A stretch of 64,000 bases of DNA, taken from Kiritimatiellia bacterium. Its GTDB lineage: Bacteria > Verrucomicrobiota > Kiritimatiellia > RFP12 > UBA1067. The notes beneath the pieces were generated by a model. That model did no database searches. It saw only the letters and a list, made by a program, of their open reading frames with translations, and was not told the DNA's origin. Made by a program: the position numbers and the translations under genes. Shown here piece after piece: positions 1-6,704 of the stretch; within the stretch, counting starts at the first letter, position 1, and every line of letters begins with the position of its first letter. Location: assembly GCA_017427485.1 (NCBI GenBank), contig JAFRSR010000061.1, positions 1 through 64,000 on the forward strand. Reading direction: 5' to 3'.

Positions 1-1
1 C

Positions 2-301
2 GAGCGCCTGCGCGCCCTCCTGATGACGGCGCTCACCACGCTCCTCGGCACGCTCCCCATGATGATCGCCACGGGCGCGGGCGCCGCGAGCCGCAACCAC
101 CTGGGCACGACCGAGTTCTTCGGCATGCTCGCCTCCGTGGTGTTCGGCATCCTGCTCGTCCCCGGGCTCTACGCGCTCTTCCAGACCTGGCGCGAGCGGA
201 TCAAGCGGTTCTTCGGCTACCTGTCGGCGCGCGCGCGCCGCCGCAGAGACCTGAAGGCGAGAGAATCCGATCGATCTCACGCAGAGGAGCAGAGAGGCTG
301 A
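2..301 (+). CDS. RND multidrug efflux transporter, C-terminal end (partial)
   Basis: The frame is open from the window edge and ends at TGA 299-301, so only about 99 C-terminal residues are visible. The segment RLRALLMTALTTLLGTLP, then an ATGAGA stretch and the hydrophobic run GMLASVVFGILLVPGLYALF, match the last two transmembrane helices of the inner-membrane pump of AcrB/MexB-type (HAE1) systems. These pumps expel hydrophobic compounds by proton antiport with an adaptor and an outer membrane channel. A NodT-type channel lies downstream at 2512, interrupted by a GH16 gene. The last eight or so residues (SHAEEQRG) and the stop codon are encoded by the left arm of an inverted-repeat element at 277-361, so the native tail was probably different. 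Family assignment is firm; substrate is unknown. Confidence 0.85.
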   Translation, partial: ERLRALLMTALTTLLGTLPMMIATGAGAASRNHLGTTEFFGMLASVVFGILLVPGLYALFQTWRERIKRFFGYLSARARRRRDLKARESDRSHAEEQRG

Positions 302-361
302 GAGCACAGAGATGTTTTGTTCACACTCATTCTCCTCTGTGTTCTCCGCGCCTTCGCGTGA
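277..361. repeat. Imperfect inverted-repeat element between RND and GH16 genes
   Basis: The left arm starts TCACGCAGAGG at 277 and the right arm ends CCTTCGCGTGA at 361. The arms are imperfect reverse complements over roughly 30 bp, both rich in CAGAG/CTCTG. The element overlaps the RND stop codon and contains the ATG at 312 used by the next open frame. It resembles short non-autonomous palindromic repeats that occur dispersed in bacterial genomes; other copies cannot be checked here. Confidence 0.6.
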
Positions 362-2453
362 TAAAACGATATCACGATACTGCACGCCACTGCTTGTCGC
401 GATGGCGGCGCTGACGGCCGAGGCGCGGTTCGTCGATCCCGAGATCGAAAAGGCGCCGGTCGTCCTGGCGAAGCGGTCCTCCGTGCCCGGCAAGGCCGAT
501 TCGTTCCTGCCGCCCGGCAAGACGTGGCGGCTCGTCTGGCACGACGAGTTCGACGGCGCGGAGATCGACAAGACGAAGTGGATGTGCCGCGAAAGCTTCT
601 GGGGGCAGGACTTCCCCGCCTTCGCGCACGGTTTCGAGGGCGTGGAGATGACGGGCGAGACCGTGAAGCTCCACCTGCTGCGGAAAGGCGACGACTTCTG
701 CTCGCCGCATCTCCAGACCGGATCGCTCACCTACGACATCCCGAAGGACTCCTCCGGCTTCTGGCCGTTCGGCACGTACCGCAAGCCGCTCTTCATGAAG
801 TGCTACGGCTACTTTGAGATCCGCTGCCGCCTGCCGAAGAACCCCGGCTGGCACGCCGCGTTCTGGTTCCAGGCGCCGGGCATCGGCGCCACGCCCGACC
901 CCGCGATCTCCGGCGTGGAGACGGACGTCATGGAGAACTACGCCCAGCATACGGAAGGGAAGATCGTGGGAGGCAACGGCTGGAACGGCTACGGCAAAAA
1001 CTCCTGCTGGTTCGATCACTTCAAGTGGACGCATGAGGAGACGGCGGACGGCTGGCACAACTACGGTTGCGACTGGACGCCGGAAGGCTACACGTTCTAC
1101 TGCGACGGCAAGAAGGTGGGCGAGCAGAACTATCCCGTGTCGCACGTGGAAGAGTTCGTGCTCGTCTCCACCGAGCCGGGCGGCTACCGCAAGGCCGGCA
1201 GCGACGGCGGGCTCTCGGCCGGGCGCCGCACGTGGGGCAAGCCCGACGAACGCCTCTTCAAGGCCCAGCTGCCCGACTTCTTCGAGGTCGACTACGTGCG
1301 CGTGTACGACGCCGTGGAAATGCAGGAGTACGAGCTCAAGCGTCCTGACGTACAGGACGAGATGGCATGGGTCGAGAACGCCTGGAAGCGCGTGATGAAG
1401 GAGTTCTACAGCCCGAAGACGGGCGGCATCTACGTCTGCGCGCCGAAGGACGTGCAGCCGGCGCGCGATTTCCCGGGCGGGCTCCTCAAACCGGAGTTCG
1501 GCTACGGAAAGGGCCTCGAGGACTGTGCGATCAACGGCGGCACGGCGCTCTCCGGCCTCGTGGACGCCTACGCGATGACGAAGGGGCCCGCATACGCCGC
1601 CGACGCGGCGAAGATCGCGAAGGGGCTTCTCAACCTCGTCAACGCCCATCCGTACAAGGGGTTCGTGGCGCGCGGGCTGTGCGTGGAGGACGGGAAGTCC
1701 ATCTGCCGGCTCTCGTCGCGCGACCAGGTGACGCACTGGGTGCACGGCCTCTGGCGCTACTGGCGGTCGGGCCTCGTGCCCGAAGAGCTGAAGGGGCCGA
1801 TCCGCAAAGCGTTCGCCGACGTGGCGGGCCTGATGGAGCGCAACGTGACGGAGGCGAACGGCTGGAACTTCCTGCAGGCCGACGGCACGCCCGACCCGCG
1901 CGGCATCTGCAAGATGCGCGAGACGATGCCGCACGAGGCGGCGCGCCTCGCGATGGTCTACGCGGCGGCGGGGGAGATCACGGGCGACAAGAAGTGGACG
2001 AAGCTCTATCTCTCCCTGCGCGAGGAGGCGCTCGACGGCTCCTGCCGTCTGGGCAACCTGGCGGACAGGGACGTCGCCCGGTGGATGCCGAGCTACACGC
2101 TTCACCAGATGAACGCGTCGCTGGAGGTCCTGCTCGGCATCGAGAAGAGCGTGAAGTTCCGCGCGAAGATCATCAGCGCGATGGTCACGTGCGCGCGCAT
2201 CGCGCGCGAACGCGCCACGAGCATCAGGGGAAGCGACTCGCGGTGGCTCTGCGGGTGCGCGGAGGTGCACCTCGCGCAGCTGATGGTGCCGATCGACGCG
2301 TTCGAGCGGAGCGACTACCAGGAGGCGATTCTGGCGAACGCGATCGTCCACACGCCGGCGGACAAGGTCGGCGCGTGCCGCGCCGTCCATCTCTTCGCCG
2401 CGTACTGGCGGAGCAGGGTACGGTGGTTGGAGATCGAACGGCAAGGAGAATGA
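312..2453 (+). CDS. GH16 family glycoside hydrolase with C-terminal helical domain
   Basis: Predicted secreted endo-beta-glucanase-like enzyme. Residues about 70-340 form a GH16 jelly-roll. The active-site signature E-T-D-V-M-E is at residues 203-208 (nucleophile E203, assisting D205, acid/base E208), and the sheet-closing FFEVDYVRVYD follows. Residues about 350-713 are a separate, mostly helical region with repeated aromatic and Glu-rich helices, suggesting an (alpha/alpha) toroid-like domain of unknown role; I do not recognise its family. A signal-peptide-like stretch (YCTPLLVAMAALTAEA) sits at residues 22-38, preceded by residues encoded by the inverted repeat at 277-361. The real start is therefore uncertain: 312 lies in the repeat, and ATG 402 would remove most of the leader. 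Substrate could be beta-1,3/1,4-glucan, agar or carrageenan. Confidence 0.78.
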   Translation: MFCSHSFSSVFSAPSRDKTISRYCTPLLVAMAALTAEARFVDPEIEKAPVVLAKRSSVPGKADSFLPPGKTWRLVWHDEFDGAEIDKTKWMCRESFWGQDFPAFAHGFEGVEMTGETVKLHLLRKGDDFCSPHLQTGSLTYDIPKDSSGFWPFGTYRKPLFMKCYGYFEIRCRLPKNPGWHAAFWFQAPGIGATPDPAISGVETDVMENYAQHTEGKIVGGNGWNGYGKNSCWFDHFKWTHEETADGWHNYGCDWTPEGYTFYCDGKKVGEQNYPVSHVEEFVLVSTEPGGYRKAGSDGGLSAGRRTWGKPDERLFKAQLPDFFEVDYVRVYDAVEMQEYELKRPDVQDEMAWVENAWKRVMKEFYSPKTGGIYVCAPKDVQPARDFPGGLLKPEFGYGKGLEDCAINGGTALSGLVDAYAMTKGPAYAADAAKIAKGLLNLVNAHPYKGFVARGLCVEDGKSICRLSSRDQVTHWVHGLWRYWRSGLVPEELKGPIRKAFADVAGLMERNVTEANGWNFLQADGTPDPRGICKMRETMPHEAARLAMVYAAAGEITGDKKWTKLYLSLREEALDGSCRLGNLADRDVARWMPSYTLHQMNASLEVLLGIEKSVKFRAKIISAMVTCARIARERATSIRGSDSRWLCGCAEVHLAQLMVPIDAFERSDYQEAILANAIVHTPADKVGACRAVHLFAAYWRSRVRWLEIERQGE

Positions 2454-2476
2454 TCGTGGAGCGAACGAAAGTGTGT

Positions 2477-2482
2477 TATAAT
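2477..2482 (+). promoter_or_regulatory. -10 box for the outer membrane channel gene
   Basis: Perfect TATAAT 29 nt before the ATG at 2512. No good -35 hexamer is visible 16-18 bp upstream. A purine-rich ribosome site (GGAAGGAAAG) precedes the start. Confidence 0.5.
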
Positions 2483-2511
2483 AGCAATCCCGAACGGAAG
2501 GAAAGAAAAAC

Positions 2512-4014
2512 ATGAAGATGCCGAGATGTGCGAGACTGTTCCAGCTCGCGGGATGCACGCTTGCGCTGGGCGTGGCCGGATGCACGGGCTGGTGGGCCGT
2601 GGGGCCGGACTACAAGGAGCCCGAGATCCAGGCCGCCGACGTGCCGTTGCCGGACGCGGGATATCCGACGACGAACAAGACGGAGACCGGCGAATTCAAG
2701 GCGGCGGCGACGAACGAGGATCCGCGCGCCGAGATCGACGCCGGGTCCATCCGGGCCTGGTGGACGCAGTTCAACGACGACGTGCTGACGAACCTCGTCG
2801 AGACGGCGGTCTCCAACAACCTCTCCTTCCTCATGGCGCAGGAACGCCTCGTGCAGGCGCGCTGGGCGCTCGTGGGGTCGGCCGCCGCGTTCCTGCCGAG
2901 CGTCACAATGGACGGCACCTACGCGCGCTCCGGCGCGCACGGCTTCACGAGCTCGCGCGGCGGATCCGGCACGGCCTACCACGGCGACCACTGGAACAGC
3001 GGCTTCGACGCGTCGTGGGAGATCGACGTGTTCGGCGGCACGCGCCGCGCCTACGAGGCCGCGGAGGCTCAGCTCGACGCGACCGCCTACTCGCTCGCGG
3101 ACGCCTGGGTGTCGCTCACCGCGGAGATCGCGAGCACCTACGTGCAGCTCCGCACCGTGCAGGAGCGCCTCACCGTGGCGCGCGCGAACCTCAAGCTGCA
3201 GAGCGAGACGTACGAGATCCTCAAGTCGCGTCTCGACAGCGGCATCGGCGACGAGCTCGCCGTCAACCAGGCGAAGTACAACGTGGAGCAGACGCGCGCG
3301 TCCATCCCGAACCTCCTCTCGAGCGAGGAGCAGCTCATGAACGCGATCGCCATCCTCGCCGGCACGATGCCGGGCGTCCTCCACGACATGCTCCGGCCGC
3401 TGCCCGCGCGCGACTGGCTGATCGCGCCGCAGCGCGTCGCCGCCATTCCGCTCGACGCGATGCGCCACCGCCCGGACGTGCGCGCCGCCGAGCGTTCCCT
3501 TGCCGCGCAGGTCGCTTCTGTCGGCGTTGCCGAAGCCCAGCTCTTCCCGAAGTTCTACATCAACGGCTCCATTGGGCTCGACAGCATCGACGCCAACAAA
3601 TTCTTCCGGCGCGACGCCTTTATGGGCTCGATCGGACCCGCCTTCCGGTGGCCGCTCTTTCAGGGCGGGAACCTCGTCGCGGCCATGAAGCAGGCGGAGT
3701 CGAAGATGTCCGAGGCCGCGCTCAAGTACGAGCTCGCCGTGCAGACCGCCTACGGGGAGGCGCGCAACGCCTACAGTTCCTATACGCAGGAGTACCACCG
3801 CTACCAGTCCCTCCAAGGCGCCGTGAAGGCCGCGCAGGACGCGGTCAACATCTCGCAGGACCTTTACAAAAACGGTCTCGCGGACTTCAACAACGTGTTG
3901 GACGCGCAGCGTTCGCTGCTCACGTTGGAGGAGGCTCTTACCATCAGCCGCGGCAAAATTACGACCGATCTGATCTCCCTCTACAAGGCGCTCGGAGGAG
4001 GCATCGCGCTCTGA
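2512..4014 (+). CDS. RND efflux outer membrane lipoprotein channel, NodT/OprM family
   Basis: Outer membrane factor of a tripartite efflux pump, forming a trimeric channel through the outer membrane and periplasm. It has a lipoprotein signal peptide with lipobox VAGC (cysteine near residue 24), followed by the WWAVGPDYKEPE segment typical of the family (PDY.xP). Two TolC-like repeats follow: one with LSFLMAQERLVQARWALVGSAAAFLPS and one with RHRPDVRAAERSLAAQVASVGVAEAQLFPKF, the latter being the classic RPDV.AAE signature. The length of 500 aa is normal. It probably pairs with the RND protein ending at 301, although it has its own TATAAT box. The adaptor protein must lie outside the window. Confidence 0.93.
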   Translation: MKMPRCARLFQLAGCTLALGVAGCTGWWAVGPDYKEPEIQAADVPLPDAGYPTTNKTETGEFKAAATNEDPRAEIDAGSIRAWWTQFNDDVLTNLVETAVSNNLSFLMAQERLVQARWALVGSAAAFLPSVTMDGTYARSGAHGFTSSRGGSGTAYHGDHWNSGFDASWEIDVFGGTRRAYEAAEAQLDATAYSLADAWVSLTAEIASTYVQLRTVQERLTVARANLKLQSETYEILKSRLDSGIGDELAVNQAKYNVEQTRASIPNLLSSEEQLMNAIAILAGTMPGVLHDMLRPLPARDWLIAPQRVAAIPLDAMRHRPDVRAAERSLAAQVASVGVAEAQLFPKFYINGSIGLDSIDANKFFRRDAFMGSIGPAFRWPLFQGGNLVAAMKQAESKMSEAALKYELAVQTAYGEARNAYSSYTQEYHRYQSLQGAVKAAQDAVNISQDLYKNGLADFNNVLDAQRSLLTLEEALTISRGKITTDLISLYKALGGGIAL

Positions 4015-4052
4015 CCCGTTTGGGCGCCCGAAAATTTTTTCGCATTTTCCAG

Positions 4053-4081
4053 TTGCTTTACGGACGAAATTCCATTATTCT
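4053..4081 (+). promoter_or_regulatory. Candidate sigma70 promoter for coiled-coil protein
   Basis: TTGCTT at 4053-4058, a 17-bp spacer, then TATTCT at 4076-4081, in an AT-rich patch. The ATG at 4151 has the GAAAGAGAG ribosome site. Confidence 0.4.
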
Positions 4082-4150
4082 AATCAGCCGTGACGGCAAG
4101 GTCTCGTTCCTCGCCCTCCAGCAATCGGTCTGAAAGAGAGAAAAAAGAAA

Positions 4151-5296
4151 ATGAATAAGGCTGTACACGCACTCGTCTACGTGATTCTGGCTGTTGCCGG
4201 CGTCGCGCTGTATTTCGAGATGAAGCTGTTTGAGAAGAAGGAGCTGTTGACGGACAGCAACGAGCAGTTGCGGAAATGCATCGTCGACTTGTCGTCCTAC
4301 ATCGAGGCCGAGAACGCGCCTCAGGGGGCGGTCCTTGAGGCGAAGCAGGACGTCTCGCCGCGCGAGGCGCGCGAAGTGGACGATCCCGAAATGGTGAACC
4401 TCCTTGAGAAATACAATTCTCAGTACGAGGCGACCAACATCAAGTGCCTGGACTGGGGCAATGCGCAGTCCGCGCAGCTGCGTCGGCTCTACGCGCTGGA
4501 CGCGGAGGGGAACAAGCAGCCCGACCAGGCGAATCCGGGCAAGTTCATCATGGAGGGGAAGGACACGGCCGCCGAGCTGATCAAGCAGATCGTCGGGCGC
4601 GCGAAGTACCAGAAGGACACGCTCAAGGAAACGCGCAAAGAGCTGTCGGTCGTTCGCACGAAACTCCAGGAGCTCGTGGCCGACTACAACGAGTTGCCGA
4701 AGGAGATCCGTCTCAACAAGATCGAGATCGAGAAGAAAAACAAGGAGATCGAGACGCTGACGGCGGAGAAGACGAAGGTCGAGACCGATCTTGAGAATTC
4801 AAAGAAGGAAGTCGAAGACCTAAAGTCCGACGTCGCGTCTCTTAAGGATGAAGTCTCTGCCGCGAAAGACGAAACGGAGGCCGCGAAGGAGGATCTCGAG
4901 AAGTCGAAGAAGCTCGTTGAAACGCTTCTGAGTCGGCTTAAGAACCAGTCCAGCGGGCCTCGGCCCGTTACCGGCGGTCCCGTTGCCGGCGGAGGTCAGC
5001 TGACGAGCGGCGACAAGGGCAAGGTGGCGTCCGTCCAGAACGAGAAGCTGTTCGTGATCGTCCAGTTTGAGGATGCGGCGCTTGACGAGTTGATCGGTTC
5101 GGAGCGCAACGGCGCGTTGCCGCCGCATGAGATGCTGGTGGTCCGTCCCGCGAAGGGAGAAGGCGGCAAGGAGAGGATCGTCGGCAAAATCCGCCTGCGC
5201 CAGTGGACGCCCAAATCCAATCTCGTGGTAGCCGATATCCTGAAGGACTGGCAGCAGGAGCCCATTGAGAAGAACGATGTCATCCGTCCAGACTAA
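4151..5296 (+). CDS. Membrane-anchored coiled-coil protein
   Basis: 381 aa. An N-terminal membrane anchor (residues about 4-22, HALVYVILAVAGVALYF) is followed by a long charged region. Residues about 150-270 are a clear heptad coiled coil rich in Glu and Lys. A Pro/Gly linker comes at about 275-290, and then a compact C-terminal domain (residues about 295-380) with the pattern GKVASV..KLFVIVQF....MLVVRP....IVGKIRL....SNLVVADI. That last domain resembles a small beta domain seen in many PVC-group envelope proteins next to a short lipoprotein; here the lipoprotein gene follows and overlaps. Function is unknown. A periplasmic spacer or envelope scaffold is a reasonable inference from architecture only. 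Confidence 0.75.
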   Translation: MNKAVHALVYVILAVAGVALYFEMKLFEKKELLTDSNEQLRKCIVDLSSYIEAENAPQGAVLEAKQDVSPREAREVDDPEMVNLLEKYNSQYEATNIKCLDWGNAQSAQLRRLYALDAEGNKQPDQANPGKFIMEGKDTAAELIKQIVGRAKYQKDTLKETRKELSVVRTKLQELVADYNELPKEIRLNKIEIEKKNKEIETLTAEKTKVETDLENSKKEVEDLKSDVASLKDEVSAAKDETEAAKEDLEKSKKLVETLLSRLKNQSSGPRPVTGGPVAGGGQLTSGDKGKVASVQNEKLFVIVQFEDAALDELIGSERNGALPPHEMLVVRPAKGEGGKERIVGKIRLRQWTPKSNLVVADILKDWQQEPIEKNDVIRPD

Positions 5297-5450
5297 ATGG
5301 CTGTTGGCCTTGCTGGCCGCAATCATCCTGTTCTCCCTGACGGGGTGCATTGCGGACACTGCGGCCGATTCCGATCTGCCGTGGGCCACGAACCACTCCT
5401 GGGAGAGCCTCGGTCCCCTGCCGTCGCAGATGATCGACCGCTATGATTGA
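5277..5450 (+). CDS. Small lipoprotein
   Basis: 57 aa from ATG 5277; a TTG at 5265 would add four residues. The hydrophobic core LLALLAAIILFSL is followed by lipobox LTGC, giving a lipid-anchored mature peptide of about 33 residues with the sequence DLPWATNHSWESLGPLPSQM. It overlaps the end of the coiled-coil gene by 20 nt and the start of the RluA gene by 8 nt, so translation is probably coupled. The Trp/Pro-rich mature part looks like a family of tiny lipoproteins in PVC bacteria. Function unknown. Confidence 0.65.
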   Translation: MSSVQTKWLLALLAAIILFSLTGCIADTAADSDLPWATNHSWESLGPLPSQMIDRYD

Positions 5451-6372
5451 GGACGCGGCATTCATCGCGGAAACAGGCGGCATCCGGTTGGATGCCGCTT
5501 TGTTGTCCCGGTTCCCCTCGTCCACGCGCGCGTTCTGCCGCGCCGCATGCGCGGAAGGCGAGGTGTCTGTTGACGGCAAGCCTGCAACAAAGGGTCTGAA
5601 GTTGTGTGGCGGGGAGCGAATCCATGTCCGCCGTCTTGCCGAGGCGAGCGACAACCGCGTGGCGCCCAATGCCGCAGTCCAGGTACGGTGCCTGTTCGAG
5701 GACGAGGCTCTGCTTGCCTTCAACAAGCCTGCCGGACAGCCCGTGCAGCCGCTCACCTACCGCGAGACGGGCACGCTCATGAACGGCGTCGTCGCCCGTT
5801 GGCCCGGCGTGCGCGATGTCGGCGACCAGCCGCTCATGGCCGGCGCGCTGCATCGGATTGACGCCGACACGTCGGGGCTCGTCCTCGTTGCGCGCACGCC
5901 TGCCGCCTTCGACGCCCTTCGCGCGCAGTTCGCGTCGCAGACGGTCAAGAAGACCTATCTGGCGCTTGTCGAAGGTTCCGTGGCCGTCGGCGGGACGCTG
6001 GAGAACGACCTCGTCCACGATCCCACGCTCCCTTTTTGCCGCATGATTGACATACGGCGCGCGCGCGCCCGCGTGAAGGCGGCACCTCTCCATGCCGTCA
6101 CCCACTTCGCGCCAGTCTGCCGCACGTCCTGCGGCAACGAGGAGCGGACGCTCCTTGAAGTGACGATCTATACGGGCGTCACGCACCAGATCCGCGCCCA
6201 ACTTGCACTGGCCGGTCTGCACATCGTCAATGACCGCCTCTACGGTGCGTTTGCCGTGGAAGGGCAGAACGGGCATTGCCTCCACGCCCTTGCGGCGGCA
6301 TTCCGCCATCCCGTTTCGGGCGACGAGACGGAAATCCGCACGCAGTACCCGGATTGGGGGCTGATTCCATGA
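5443..6372 (+). CDS. RluA-family 23S/tRNA pseudouridine synthase
   Basis: 309 aa. Converts uridine to pseudouridine in structured RNA in the cytoplasm. Residues about 12-75 form an S4 RNA-binding domain (LDAALLSRF...VSVDGKPATKG). The catalytic motif is GALHRIDADTSGLVLVAR, where family members usually read HRLDxxTSG; the Asp after HRI is the catalytic residue. A C-terminal segment TGVTHQIRAQLALAGLHIVNDRLYG is the typical HQIRxH-like motif with Q in place of H. The start at 5443 overlaps the lipoprotein. The exact RNA target (RluA, RluC or RluD type) cannot be called. Confidence 0.9.
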   Translation: MIEDAAFIAETGGIRLDAALLSRFPSSTRAFCRAACAEGEVSVDGKPATKGLKLCGGERIHVRRLAEASDNRVAPNAAVQVRCLFEDEALLAFNKPAGQPVQPLTYRETGTLMNGVVARWPGVRDVGDQPLMAGALHRIDADTSGLVLVARTPAAFDALRAQFASQTVKKTYLALVEGSVAVGGTLENDLVHDPTLPFCRMIDIRRARARVKAAPLHAVTHFAPVCRTSCGNEERTLLEVTIYTGVTHQIRAQLALAGLHIVNDRLYGAFAVEGQNGHCLHALAAAFRHPVSGDETEIRTQYPDWGLIP

Positions 6373-6665
6373 GCGGGGCGCCCATCCCCGAGCTGTCTCT
6401 GCGCACTCCACCGCGCTATGGACGACGGGCCGTCTGGTCGGCGCTGGCCGCCCTCGCCCTCGTCGGACTGTCTTTTTGCATTGACGAGGCGGCGTCCAAC
6501 CAGCTGGCATCTTCCGAGATGCCGGCGCTCTGGGCGCGTTATTTCGCGGGGGTTGCCCTTTACTACGCCATTATCTGCGGCGTTCGGTGGTTCCGGGGGC
6601 GCCGCCGCGCGCGCGTTAATTCGCGTAAAGACCCCCCTTGTCAATCTTCCGCCGATATATTATAA
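6369..6665 (+). CDS. Small two-helix membrane protein
   Basis: 98 aa, starting at an ATG that overlaps the RluA stop (ATGA). Two hydrophobic helices are seen at residues about 18-36 (AVWSALAALALVGLSFCI) and 53-71 (ALWARYFAGVALYYAIICGV), followed by a basic tail. The stop codon lies inside the secDF -10 box. No family is recognised; translational coupling supports that it is real. Confidence 0.5.
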   Translation: MSGAPIPELSLRTPPRYGRRAVWSALAALALVGLSFCIDEAASNQLASSEMPALWARYFAGVALYYAIICGVRWFRGRRRARVNSRKDPPCQSSADIL

Positions 6666-6666
6666 T
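6638..6666 (+). promoter_or_regulatory. Strong sigma70 promoter for secDF
   Basis: TTGTCA at 6638-6643, exactly 17 bp, then TATAAT at 6661-6666, 38 nt before the secDF ATG. It is one of the best consensus matches in the window. Confidence 0.75.
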
Positions 6667-6704
6667 ATCCCTTCCGTTTTACAAGGACAAATGAGGTTCA
6701 AAGA

